This document shows, in pieces, positions 21,340-32,876 of a DNA stretch of 64,000 bases (positions are counted from its first letter, which is position 1; each line of letters opens with the position of its first letter). The position numbers were made by a program, and so were the translations under genes. The DNA is from Chrysopilus asiliformis (taxonomy: Eukaryota > Arthropoda > Insecta > Diptera > Rhagionidae), in the NCBI GenBank assembly GCA_964034945.1, contig OZ035960.1, forward strand, positions 64,093,970 through 64,157,969, read 5' to 3'. Under the pieces are notes generated by a model that was not told where the DNA came from, made no database searches, and was given only the letters and a program-made list of their open reading frames with translations.

Positions 21340-22914
21340 ATTACAAGATTTTCAAAATTCGAAACGGAAGGTCTTGTAAGGATAACGAAAATATCGTTTT
21401 TCCCGGGAAAAATCGGCATAAGGAGGTTTTTGGGGTCGCTGATCACGAATCCGGTATTAGAGTTTCAAAATTCGAAACGGAAGGTCCTGTAAGGATAACG
21501 CAAACGTCCTTTTTCTAATTCTGTCTCCGAAAAACTGGCATTATGGGGTTTTTGTGTTGCTCATTACGAATCCGGTATTAGATGTTCAAAATTCGAAACG
21601 AAAGGTCCTATAATTTTCCCATTTTTCCCCGGACAGATTGGCATTATGGGGTATTTGGGGTCGCTGATTACGAATCCGGCATTAGATTTTTAAAATCCCA
21701 AACGGAAGGTCCTGTAAGGATAACGCAAATGTCCTTTTCCAATTTTTACCGTGGCAAATTGGCATTATGGAGTTTTTGGGATCGCTGATCACGAATCCGG
21801 TATTAGATTTTCAAAATTCGAAACGGAAGGTCCTGTAAGGATAACGCAAATGTCCTTTTTCTCATTCTGTCTCCGCAAAACTGGCATTATGAGGTTTTCG
21901 AGGCTGCTGATTACGAATCCGGCATTAGATTTCCAAAATTCCAAACGGAAGGTCCTGTAAGGATAACGCGAATATCCTTTTTCACATTTTTCCCCGGAAA
22001 AATTGCCATTACGAGGTTTTTGGGGTCGCTGATCACGGCTCTGGTGTTGGAATTTCAAAATTCGAAACGCAAGATTCTGTAAAGACAACGCAAATAGCCT
22101 TTTCCAATTTTTTTCTCAAAAACTGGCTTTGGGAGGTTTTCTCTGGTGTTGGAATTTCAAAATTCGAAACGGAAGGTCCTGTAAGGATAACTAAAATATC
22201 CTTTTTCCCATTTTTCCCCGGAGAAATTGGCATTGTGGGGTTTTTGGGGTCATTGATCTCGAATCTGGTATTAGATTTACAAAATTCGAAACGAAAGGTC
22301 CTGTAAGGATAACGCAAATATCCTTTTTCCCGTTTTTACCGGGACAAACTGGTATTATAGGGTTTTTGGGGTCACTGATCATGGCTCTGGTAGAATTTCA
22401 AAATTCGAAACGCAAGATTCTGTAAAGATAAAGCAAATATCCTTTTTCCCAATTTTTGCCGGAAAAATTAACATAGGGTTTTTGGGGTCGCTGATCACTA
22501 ATCCGGTATTCGATTTTCAAAATTCGATACGGATGGTCCTGAAAGGATAACGCAAATATCCTTTTTCCCATTTTTCCCCAGAAAAATTGGTGTTATGGGG
22601 TTTTTGGAGTCGCTGATCACAAATCCGGTATTAGATTTTCAAAGTTCGAAACGGAAGATCCTGTAAGGATAACGCAAATATCCTTTTCCCATTTTTACCG
22701 CGGCAAATTGGCATTATTGGGTTTTTGGGGTCGCTGATCACGACTCTGCTGTTGAAATTTTAAAATTCGAAACGGAATGTCCTAAAAGGATCACAGAAAT
22801 ATCCTTTTTCCCGAGAAAATCTGCATTAGGGGGTTTCCGGGGTCGCTGATCACGAATTTGGCGTTCCAGTTTCAATAACTCTAAAGAAAGGTCCTGTAAG
22901 GGTTACGTTGATAT
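21340..22914 (+). repeat. About 120-bp satellite array, roughly 13 units
   Basis: Head-to-tail units with the shared core ACGGAAGGTCCTGTAAGGAT, TCCTTTTTCCCATTTTT, GGGGTTTTTGGGGTCGCTGA and TCACGAATCCGGTATTAGA. Units differ from each other by substitutions and small indels, so the array is not freshly homogenised. The short reading frames on either strand here are repeat artefacts. Confidence 0.8.
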
Positions 22915-23069
22915 TTGAGTTTTTGACGTGGATACGTCTTGGATTTTGGTTATGGGGGTACAAATTAGAAAATCGGCTTGCTGCCATGATAACAAATTTG
23001 CAATCGATGATACTCGATAGTTTGTGGTGACATCCGAACAGAAACTGTGTTATAAGATCCGGCCTACAA
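22915..23069 (+). repeat. 155-bp inverted repeat arm, partner at 32722-32876
   Basis: GTTTTTGACGTGGATACG through GATCCGGCCTACA. The reverse complement, near identical, adjoins the opposed satellite array at 32722-32876. Confidence 0.75.
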
Positions 23070-23101
23070 TAAAATTGTTAAAACTAAATCTACTTTATTT
23101 T

Positions 23102-23655
23102 TTTTTTATACCCGTATGGTGAAACCAAAGGGTATATTAACTTTGCTTTACCGTTTGTAACGCCAAAATCCCGTCATCACACACAAAAATGAATTACACC
23201 AGTGTGTTTAGAATGATAAAAAAAATTGAATTTTCCATGTCCGTCCGTCTGTCTGTCTGTCCATCCGTCTGTCTGTGGCGCGGATTGCGGGCGCACGGAT
23301 TGAGCTAGAGACTTGAAATTTTGCACAGATCCGTTTTTCGTAAAATGCGAGGCTAAGTTCGTTAATGGGCAAGAATGAACCATTAGGGGGGTACTCCCCA
23401 TACGAACGAAAACGATTTTTGCGAATATCTCAAAAACGGTGCTTCTTATCAAAAAAGTCCAAGAATAAAAGTTATTTAGGATATTATTCTACATAAAACT
23501 CCCATACATCAAAATCCGATTGGAACAAATTTAAAAAAATCTTATTGGAAAGTTTGACTTCATAGTGGAATTTTGATAAAACTGTTCGCCATTCACTTAA
23601 ATCACCATACGGATTTTCAATAATTGCCAGATCGGCAATTATAGCTTTTGTTATG
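23102..23655 (+). mobile_element. DINE-1-like element, full copy
   Basis: From TATACCCGTATGGTG to TTTTGTTATG with a short TCCG/TCTG tract at 23240-23275 and all internal blocks. Confidence 0.75.
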
Positions 23656-23717
23656 TTTTTTTTGTTTTTATTGCATTTTAATTTTAAGTTATGACAACTT
23701 TAAAATTTATAAAGAAA

Positions 23718-24064
23718 CTAGCAGACCCTACGTTGGCAGCTAAAAGTTTTTTGTATAAAATTTAGAATGTCAAAAAACCATAAATAACTTAAAAAGTTTT
23801 GGGAAAAAATGTTATCCTTACAGGACCTTCCGTTTAGAATTTTGAAAATTTAACATAGCTAAAACCTTGCTCCTGACAACGCACATCATTTTGCAAAGAA
23901 CCGCGTAAAAATCGGTCCAGTAGTTTTTGAGTTTAGTAATATCGTACAGACATACAGGCAGACATAAAGACAGACATACAGACATACATACAGACAGATA
24001 AACAGACAGCCATACACAGACAGATATACAGACAGACAAACATTAATTTTTATATATATATAGA
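23718..24064 (-). mobile_element. 347-bp non-autonomous Helitron, both ends visible
   Basis: On the minus strand it begins TCTATATATATATAAAAATT (24064 downward), continues with a GTCTGTCTGT-rich region, the block ACTACTGGACCGATTTTTAC and one partial satellite unit, and ends in CTAG at 23721-23718, followed by T. The flanks are A before TC and T after CTAG, exactly the A^T target expected of Helitrons. It is non-coding and the shortest Helitron here with both ends. Confidence 0.8.
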
Positions 24065-24065
24065 T

Positions 24066-24343
24066 TGTCCTGCCTGTGTATACTTATTTACCATGTATTA
24101 GTCTTATGTAAAAATAAACATGGATGATTTGTATGTAATCTAGAATCTATAATTCGTTGTAGGAAAATGTGGGAGAATGAAAGATGGCTCATACAGATGA
24201 GAATCTATTATTTTTATTGGTATAAATTGATGATGAACTATATACATTTTTTTAAATAATTAACTTGAATTAACAATATTTTTGACTATTCCAGACGCTA
24301 TATAATTGTACCAACTTAAAATAATTTTAACTAATGCTAACAT
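24066..24343. other. 3' flank of the Helitron gene, no gene seen
   Basis: AT-rich DNA between the small Helitron at 23718-24064 and the RepHel stop codon. It should contain the 3' terminus of the autonomous Helitron, but no unambiguous hairpin plus CTRR end could be recognised. Confidence 0.4.
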
Positions 24344-27300
24344 TTAGCGTAACGCGAGGGGATAAACAATATTTTTGGTTTTTTGATTTGGTGCATAGAT
24401 GTACAGAGCTTTTGGAGTTCCTACTCTGGAGCAAGCAATATATAGTTGACCATGCGAAAAACATGGTTTTTCTAAATTTAGTCCGGCAACGCGCAGTGAC
24501 TGCACTTGAGCTTTGTTGATTGTCATGGCGAAAGCAAGACGCACAGGAAACTGTAGTCGTTTAAATGTGAAGGGCAAATCAGTGGGAATCATTGGAATGC
24601 GCGGAATCAGCACATCTTCTCCTTTACATTTGCCGTTAATAATTGTTGCTTCAATTACATTCGACATCAGTTTTTTAACGGAAAGTCTAGTTCCGTTGCA
24701 CAACTTTGGCGTGTTGAGATTCCGAAGGAGCAGTATTGGTGAGCCAACTTTCAATGTCAATATGTGCGGTGTCATTCCAGCAGGCTCCAATGAATTGAGA
24801 AATTCTACTGGATAATTAACAGCTTGATCCTCTTCTGTAACTGTGTCAATGGATTTGTATTTCGTAACCGTACCAGGAATTTTTAATTGAATGTTATTAT
24901 TAATTCGATTGACGTCATCATTCTTTGGAGCTAAGATAGCTCGCTCGCATAGCCAATCGTGATTCCTGAAATTGTTGGCGATGTTCGGGAAAACCTTATT
25001 TTCAAGATCTTCAATTGATGACTGAAGTTGACAGAAGTTCAGTGGGAACGATATCTCCTGTGTTTCAGGAATAACTGGAAGTTTGCCGTCGCCCATATCC
25101 AAAAGTTGCTTGGCAAATGTTTTTGCAGAAACATCTCCAAATAAATGCACAAGCATATTGGTCGACAGTGTAATTTTCTTCACATGTCGCCAGAGAGCCG
25201 AATTCTTCAGACATGCGTTCAGCTCGTCTGCTGGAGTTGATCTTGGAATGACGGGCAAAGTTTGACGGAAATCACCGGCGAGCAATATCAGAGCTCCGCC
25301 CATTTGACGTTGATCGCTTCGAAAATCTCGCAGAGTACGATCAAGTGCTTCAAGCCCTTTTTTATGGGCCATGGTACATTCATCCCAAATAATGATTTGG
25401 CATGTTTTCAATACAGTTGCCATCCCAGATGTTTTTCCAATTTTGCAAAGAGGATCTGCAGCTAGATTTAAATTCAATGGTAGCTTGAGAGCCGAATGCG
25501 CCGTGCGTCCGCCATCATGAAGCGTTGCTGCAATCCCAGATGATGCCACAGCCAGAGCAATCTCATGCTTCATTCGAATTTCGGCGAGTATCAAATTGAG
25601 AATAAATGTTTTTCCTGTGCCTCCTGGTGCATCAAGAAAAAGAAGTCCACCATTTCCGCCTCGTACATGCTCCATAACTGTGTCGTACGCGAGTCGTTGA
25701 TCGTTTGTTAAGCGCCTTTTCTGAGCCTCAACATAAACTTGTAGCGCATCGACGTCATATTGTTTTTCTCGCAATACGTCTCTATCGACAACAACGTTTC
25801 TGTCACGTACCGGTGAAAATAGTCCAAGCTGATTGAGGATTTTGTTGTTAATCGACATACACATATCCTCAAGTGATATCAGTGCTTCATTGAAAATGTC
25901 TTCCGAATACTGTACATCCAGACCGGGATTGTTTCTGCGTGCTCGGAGAAGTATGTCTTCGCTCATACTCTCTTTGTGTTTTTCCCATAGATCTTTGGGA
26001 CCAGAAGGCGCACAGGTTGTCAAAATTATGGAGAACAGAGTTCGTATTTGATGAGCATTACGTGTTTCAGATGCTTCTGTCAAAGTATTGTCCCAATGTT
26101 GATCATTTTCAAGCAAACCAAGTTTGAAACATGCTTCTCTGTATGTCTGACACACTTGACCATCAATGGTTTTAATTGCTTGAAACGATGTTGGTCCTTT
26201 GACCACGTGAAGCAGTATTCGCAAATAGTAGCATTCAGCATTATTTGGATGAACAGTATATACTCGTCCCAATGTGGCAGTAGAAAATATCCCAGCTATC
26301 GAAGAATGGCTGGCGCCTCGTTTTCTTCTGCAAAATATCTTCGTCGATTGATTCCAAGTGTAATAGTTGGGAACTTCGTGATATAGCAACGTTTTTGCGA
26401 ATTCGTCAGTTGCACACAATTGGAAAAAAGCGGTCAATGTTGTGTTTGGTGGATCTGCAGCTCTCTGGGGTGCATTCTCTTCCGTGAAGTAGACTCGTTG
26501 ATCGTTTTCCAAGTGAACACTGAGATGGATGACAGCAGGAAAGCGTTCATGAATGTCGAAACCTAGGATTCTCCATACAGCTTCATTACTGCTAATATAA
26601 CGTCCCATTTTAAATTGTTCGACTTCATTGACGGGTGCGTTGGGATTCGCAAGTCCGAAAACTGCCATATCGCTGCCTTTATTAACATATTTACATATGT
26701 ATTTGATAGATTTAACCGAATTGCAGGCCTCCACGTTAATATGCGCATTGAATGATTTGGAAAGAATAGGAGAGTATGGCACAATCCATTGATTATCAAT
26801 TTCAAAATCAACGTTATTGATTTTTATAGTTGCTGTGTGTCCCCCATCATCTGGTTTTCGTCGTCTGTACAGCGGATAACCATCGCCACCAGTTTGCGTT
26901 TCTTGGAGCATCTGACGTGGATAATTTTTGGTGCATTTTCCATCTTTCATGCATGGCGAATGAGGGTTGTGTGGTCCACATGGTCCGTGAATCATATGTT
27001 TTTTCACAATTTTATATAATTCTGGATCTTCTTCTGGATCGGGCAGCTCAGCAGCAATGATATCGTCAATTTGAGTAGGAAGAATTTTTTCAACCAACCA
27101 AATTAAGATATGGGCATGTGGTAAACCTCTTTTCTGTCATTCAATTGAATACATCCAGCAGCGAGTTTCTCCGTATATATGGCTGTTAGTGATGAGATCG
27201 ATAAAATGTATCAATTTTTGTTTGAAAACTCTCGCTGTGAGGTCATGCCGATGGGATGGTTGCTGGCCAGGCAGAAGTAAATCTTTGATCTCGGTCCAAG

Positions 27301-29269
27301 ATGGATTGCATGTGAACGTGATGAAAAGATCTGGACGTCCATACTTGCGAACATATGTCAGAGCATCCTGAGCATATTCGTGCATGTGTCTTGGACTTCC
27401 AGTATACGAAGCCGGAAGTATAACCTTTTGTCCAATGTCAGTAACTGTTCCATCATTCGCAATTGCATCTCGCAAATGAATATACTGTTCGACTCGAAGT
27501 TTCGATTGATTGTAGCGAATGTAATTCAGTCGTTCGCTTTCGACTTTAGCGTACATATCAACGATGAATTGTTGGAAAAGTTGACGAGACTTCAGGATGT
27601 GGTTAGATTGTTGTGCTCGAATCATGATACGATATGCATAAAAATCCATACAACTGATTTTTTTCGTTGTCGTAGCACCTGTGACGGGATGAGTTTGATA
27701 CAATTCGAGATGATATCCGTCTTCTCCACGCGGAAACAGTATTGGATATTGAAGTGCATCGTACGATCGGTGGGTTTCAGCAACACGTTGCTTGGTTTGA
27801 TCTCGTCTGCTTATAACAATATCTCGCCGGTTAATCTCTGTTCCGACAATTACAGCTGCTACTTCAGGGGCCGTTGGAGCATTGAAGCGTCTTTCATGCT
27901 CATTCAACGGCGTTTTATCTGCCCTGATAATGACTTTAAAGTCATCTGCTCTTACATTTTCTAATGCGGATTTGAAATCTCGTACCAAACAGTGGTGCTC
28001 GTGGAATAATGCTCGTAATTCAGCAATAATTTTCCGATCTGTTGTTACACTAAATGCACATCGTCGATCAATCTCTTCCTCGACATTATCCATGAAATAT
28101 ATTTGCAAAAACTGTGCATCTTCTTCGGGCGCAGGAAGAAGTGAACCAATCTGATGATACACTTGTCCTTGGACTTTGAATGTAGGCATGAAATTACCAT
28201 ATTTCACAATATTCGTCGCTCCAAACGATGTCATTTGAAAGCATGAGTTGTATTTCCGAATATGCTGTAGAAAGTGTTTGGACTCCCGATTACCTCCATC
28301 CACATAAGTTAAAAGTGTGTCTGGTGGCTCAGCCAGTGGTGGCAAATTGACTTTGCCATTGGAGCAACACATGCCAGGCGTTTCTCTTTGAAATTTCTTA
28401 GCGCCACAATGAGAGCACAAATTAGTCATTTTACCAATGACAACATGGCGATTACTACTGTAATCGTAGTCTTTATCGTAATTGAACGCCGCTTTCTTGA
28501 GATCGATTCTCGTTCTTGATTGACTGCGCCGTGAGCGTTCAGTTTCCCGGCGCGCGTCCCGCTCTTCAGATGTTTCAGCAGCTCTTGAAGTAGAGGCTCT
28601 GATCCGGTCAGTTTCCCGACGTGCGTCTCGTTCTTCAGATGTTTGAGCAGCTCTTGAAGTAGAGGCTCTGATCCGCTCAGTTTCTTGGCGTGCGTCTTGC
28701 TTTTCAGATGTTTCAGCAGCTCTTGAAGTAGAGGCTCTGATCCGGTCAGTTTCCCAACGTGCGTTTCGCTCTTCAGATGTTTCAGCAGCTCTTGAAGTAG
28801 AGGCTCTGATCCGGTCAGTTTCCCGACATGCGTCTCGTTCTTCAGATGTTTGGGCAGCTCTTGAAGTAGAGGCTCTGATCCGGTCAGTTTCCCAACGTGC
28901 GTTTCGCTCTTCAGATGTTTCAGCAGCTCTTGAAGTAGAGGCTCTGATCCGGTCAGTTTCCTGACGTGCGTTTCGCTCTTCAGATATTTGAGCAGCTCTT
29001 GAAGTAGAGGTTCTGATCCGGTCAGTTTCCCAACGTGCGTTTCGCTCTTCAGATATTTCAGCAGCTCTTGAAGTAGACGCTCTGATCCGGTCACTTTCCC
29101 GACATGCGTCCCGCTCTTCAGATGTTTCAGCAGCTCTTGAAGTAGAGGCTCTGATCCGCTCAGTTTCTTGGCGTGTGTCTCGCTCTTCAGATGTTTCATC
29201 AGATCTATTGGCTGACAATTGCCGCGTATGTCTGGTTGATCTTCCAATGTTTGATTTTTTGAATGGCAT
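24344..29269 (-). pseudogene. Helitron Rep-helicase (RepHel), one internal TGA
   Basis: This encodes the rolling-circle transposase of an autonomous Helitron: an HUH endonuclease plus a PIF1-type helicase. Reading down the minus strand: a basic N-terminus; ten 23-residue repeats (residues about 25-254); a CSHCG...MCCSNGKV zinc-binding segment (about 285-310); the Helitron-like N domain; and the FTCNPSW block. The HUH motif PHAHIL is at nt 27110-27118. The Rep tyrosine motif YICKYVNKG follows near nt 26680-26708. The helicase has Walker A (APGGTGKT, about 25607-25630), Walker B (IIWDEC, about 25374-25399) and the C-terminal TINKAQ motif. Everything is in one frame, about 1,640 codons, broken only by a TGA at 27137-27139, six codons before the HUH motif, where the family normally has tryptophan. 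No endonuclease or OTU domain follows, so it is a canonical Helitron and not a Helentron. An assembly or sequencing error at the TGA cannot be excluded. The element ends were not found. Confidence 0.93.
28508..29197 (-). repeat. Ten-copy 69-bp tandem repeat encoding 23-residue STPR-like units
   Basis: Inside the Helitron gene, ten consecutive in-frame 69-bp units encode a motif of the type ETSEERxARxETDRIRAST, 23 residues long and rich in Glu/Arg. Period and composition match the score-and-three-peptide repeat (STPR), a DNA-binding repeat known from the silkworm fibroin-modulator-binding protein FMBP-1. Units alternate between variants (NARW, DACR, DARQ/DARR), as expected from duplication of multi-unit blocks. 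DNA binding in this protein is inferred from the family resemblance. Confidence 0.8.
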
Positions 29270-29334
29270 TTCAAAAAATTTCCGGTTCTTAATTTCCAGT
29301 GCTTAATGTTCGTTGACGATGCCTTAATTGTCAT

Positions 29335-29917
29335 GAAAAACTAAAATCTTTATTATTTACTTTTTCCTTTGATTTTCTGATTTCCTTTATGTTCCAATTT
29401 CTGCTTTTACTCTTATTCACTTCCTCACTATAACCTTTTTTTTATTTGTCTGCTTTTCTCCGTGCTCAATGTTACTTTTCTCACTTCTACAATTTTTACA
29501 GGTAATTTCCTTCACCTTCAAAAATCACTTTCACAATTTTCTACTTTTTGTTGTAACCTAGTCGACTGACTTTTAACAACTGATTTATTACTCCTTGGTT
29601 CTCTAGTATTTATATCCTCCTAGCGCCTTTGTTATTTCACAATCGGTATATTAGTAACCTATGTTGTTTGTGGCTCCGCCCATTTCTGCCGAAAAGTTGA
29701 AAAAGTAATCTGGAAAAACCAAGCAAGCTGAAATCGACTTTCGATTTAATCGTCATTAATAATCGATTAATCGATCAACACATGTTTGATAATACCCCAG
29801 ATGGAAATGAAGCTTATAAAAAGTCCTAAGCGTATGGATGGTATTCGACAAAAACAACGCATGGATAACAAAAATTCCAAAAATTGTACCTAGTTTTTAT
29901 TAAAAGAAAGTGTTTTT
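29335..29917. other. 5' flank of the Helitron gene, no gene seen
   Basis: AT-rich sequence upstream of the RepHel start. It probably includes the Helitron promoter and 5' terminus, but no certain TC end was located. The DNA further right begins another Helitron fragment in plus orientation with TTCTATATT near 29918. Confidence 0.35.
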
Positions 29918-30199
29918 TCTATATTATAATAAAATGGATGTTGGTATGTATGTAGGTATATCAGATTAATAAACTCAAAAACTACTCGACCGATTTTTAT
30001 GCGGTTTTTGATGATCCGCGCACTGCCAGGTGCAGATTTTTAGCTATGTTAGATTTTAAAAATTCGATACGGAAGGTCTTGTAAGATTAACGCAAATATC
30101 CTTTTTCCAAGTTTTTCCGGAAAAATTGACAATATGAGGTTTTCGGGGTTGCTGATTACGAATCTGGCGTTGGAATTTCAAAATTCGAAACGGAAGGTG
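29918..30199 (+). mobile_element. Helitron 5' fragment with satellite units
   Basis: TTCTATATTATAATAAAATGG, GATGTTGGTATGTATG, ACTCAAAAACTACTCGACCG, then about one and a half satellite units ending GAAACGGAAGGTGC. Confidence 0.6.
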
Positions 30200-30925
30200 C
30201 TGTCCTTTAAAAAGTTACCATTTCCTTATATTTCCACCTAAACTTTTTTTTAAAACTCGAAATAGATTTATTGATTTTCAATATTTTTTATGAACTTTAA
30301 AAAGTTACCATTTCCTTATATACAAACTATTAGAATTAGCTTTAAAATGGGGAACAAAGAAATCAGATATGTTGATTTTGGGCTTAGTTGTGATATATTT
30401 TGTAAAGTACATAATTTTTCATAAAAAAATTGTATAAATGTTGAAAATCAACAATGGCCGCTAAGCGACGTTAAGCTGAAACCTTTTTTACCTGATAGAA
30501 GACACATTTTGACACCTAAAAAACCATATGGGATGTTGCGGAAATGTACGCGGAAAATACAGTAAACAATATTAAAATCATGGTTGGAGCTAGTTTTTTT
30601 ACCAGACAAAACTGATTTTGACTGAATTATAAATTATAGTTTTATTTCTTTTAAATATATTTGAGGACTAAAAATTGTTTTTTATTTTGGTAAAAACTTA
30701 TTAAGAGAAACCAATAAAAAAATTTTAATTGGTATTTTTAGATAAGGGAAATTATAAACCCAGATTAATAACATTATTTTATTGCTCCGACTTAAAAATT
30801 TACCTGCAACATATGGCGATTATAAAATAGTTAATCAAGGATATTTTTGGGTAAATCCTATTGGTAATTAACACAATAAATTAAGTCCTAGGAATTATGG
30901 GTGCAATTAAGCCCTAATTAGTGAT
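30200..30925. other. Unassigned AT-rich DNA
   Basis: A direct repeat TTTAAAAAGTTACCATTTCC at 30209 and 30296. No gene recognised. Confidence 0.35.
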
Positions 30926-30927
30926 CA

Positions 30928-31464
30928 GTAATAAGTAATTAATTAGAGATCAGTACTGACTGGGGGTGACTCACGTAATCACTTATCTTCAGGTAGAACC
31001 TTTATCATTTTTTGGTCTAGGACTACTCAGTCCATTTCCAATCTTTTTACCGGCACCTAGTGCCGTCTATTATTTGCTAATTCAGTTGTTTTTCTGCTTG
31101 GGTATCCCTTACTGGGTTCTAGCAACCCTCTGGAGTACTTTTTGGCCATATGAATATTTTGAAAATTTTTAAGTTTGGGTTTTTGTTATTTTTTTCCTTA
31201 TAATTCACTTTATTTTGTTCCAATGTTGTGCATGATCTTTACGCTCTATTTCGATAGCGAAAAAGCTGCTCCTGAGAACGCGGATCATTTTGGGAAAAAC
31301 CGCATAAAAATCGGTCCAGTAGTTTTTGAGTCTATTAATCTCATACATACATCTATACCAACATCCATTTTCTTACACATGGATTTAGAATGCCAAAAAA
31401 CCAACTTAAAAAAGCAGGTGTCTGTCTCGTAGAGACGGCCAGAAGACGTGGATCCGCCTACAAC
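30928..31464. repeat. Dispersed repeat holding two empty insertion sites
   Basis: Copy of the sequence at 4926-5004 plus 5568-5943, without the DINE-like insertion (junction about 31,004-31,012) and without the Helitron whose 3' end adjoins TAAGTAATTAATT at 4925 (junction about 30,927/30,928). Not called as coding. Confidence 0.68.
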
Positions 31465-31696
31465 GATCGCCAATAGTCTGGCAATTATTGAAAATCCGTA
31501 TGGTGATTTAACTGAACGGCGCGGCGAATAGTTGTATCAAAATTCCAGTTTGAAGTCAAACTTTCTAATAAGATTTTTTCAAAATTTATTTTGATGTATG
31601 GGTGTTTTATGTAGAATCATATCCTAAATAACTTTTGTTCTTGCACTTTTTTGATAAGATGCACCGTTTTTGAGATATTCGGTTTCACCATACGGG
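31465..31696 (-). mobile_element. DINE-1-like element, minus strand, interrupted by a MITE
   Basis: Hairpin end at the left, internal deletion after GAGATATTCG, then GGTTTCACCATACGGG. The last bases TATAATA follow the MITE at 32073. Confidence 0.62.
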
Positions 31697-32065
31697 CACA
31701 AATAATATACAGATGAACAGAGCTCAAAGAAAACCATGTTATATGAAACCAAATCAGCCGACAGAAGATCAGCCGACAAAAGCTTTTGACTTAAATTTTG
31801 AGCGAGAGTGAAGAGATAGTTTCTCGTCAAATCGTATACCGTACACACACACAAGTGAATGTAATAAATGTGTTGAATTTTTTGTATGATTGGCGCGGCG
31901 GTGGGGTTGTATAAAACAAGTTTACAAAAGCTTGAAATCATCTCAAAAGAACCGAAGACAAGGCTCTCCCAAAGGAAAAAGTTTTTCGGCTTTTAAAAGC
32001 TCGCTTGATTTGGTTTCATATAACATGGTTTTCTTTGAGCTCTGTTCATCTGTATATTATTTGTG
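31697..32065. mobile_element. 369-bp MITE with 7-bp target duplication
   Basis: About 60-bp arms beginning CACAAATAATATACAG and a perfect 7-bp duplication ATACGGG (31690-31696, 32066-32072) within a DINE-like terminus. Seven to eight bases would fit hAT or P-type elements; the class is not assigned. Confidence 0.75.
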
Positions 32066-32078
32066 ATACGGGTATAAT

Positions 32079-32721
32079 AATTTTATTTATAATTGGTTTA
32101 TGATAAGAGAAGTATGAAATAAATATCATACATACAGTGTTCAAAACGCTCCCATTTCTAGTCTTTCGTTCAAATTAGTTGTATATATAATGACGAAGGT
32201 TTTACATAAATTTACTACAATTTCATCGATTCTACTACTATTTTTCGGCCGATTTATTACGATTTCGAAAATCAAAAGTCACAACCCTGAACAGAACTTT
32301 AATGATGGGAGCGAAATATCGTTCTCTCAGTAGTAAAAAATACATACTTATATGTGTGTGTGCATCATACCAAAAAGCCATCGCTCGAGGCTTTCATTCA
32401 TTTTTATGCGAGAGCCACAAACCGCTTTGAACAAGAAGCGAAAACTTAAATAGAAATCATTTTCTTTCCCAAGAATGAGAGTCGAAAACCACAGCAAACG
32501 CTTTTGCCGTTAAGAGCGAAAAGAAAGAAATAACATGACATTCAATACATCAGATTCAATCAATACACACAAAGGAGAAGCATAAAAAGAGTATAAATGT
32601 GAAATCTGTACTACAAGCAGGAAACACAGCATAGCAGCGGCAGTAAAAATTTAGATTTTGATCTTTAAAAAAATAATTGAACATAGTTTAACATAATAAA
32701 ATACCCTAAACAATGCTTTAA
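32079..32721. other. Unassigned DNA
   Basis: A short GTGTGTGTG tract at 32354. No gene or repeat structure identified; it may belong to the repeat that continues at 32722. Confidence 0.35.
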
Positions 32722-32876
32722 TGTAGGCCGGATCTTATAAAACAGTTTCTGTTCGGATGTCACCACAAACTATCGAGTATCATCGATTGCAAATTTGTTA
32801 TCATGGCAGCAAGCCGATTTTCTAATTTGTACCCCCATAACCAAAATCCAAGACGTATCCACGTCAAAAACTTGAA
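32722..32876 (-). repeat. 155-bp inverted repeat arm, partner at 22915-23069
   Basis: Starts TGTAGGCCGGATC and ends ACGTCAAAAAC. Mirror copy of the left arm; the satellite array continues to its right. Confidence 0.75.

Noticed and set aside
20556..22382. Many 60-110-codon frames on both strands in the satellite arrays
   Set aside because: Open on both strands because of repeat sequence; no domains, and unit indels change the frame freely.
24344..29269. Eukaryotic host PIF1 helicase gene
   Set aside because: PIF1-type motifs are present, but the HUH/tyrosine Rep domain in the same frame identifies a Helitron.
28426..29334. 302-codon open frame (LLQELLKHLKSETHVGK repeats) overlapping the Helitron N-terminus in another frame
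   Set aside because: It is the shifted reading of the 69-bp tandem repeat on the same strand. A repeat whose unit length is a multiple of three stays open in any frame without a stop in the unit. No homologous domain follows.
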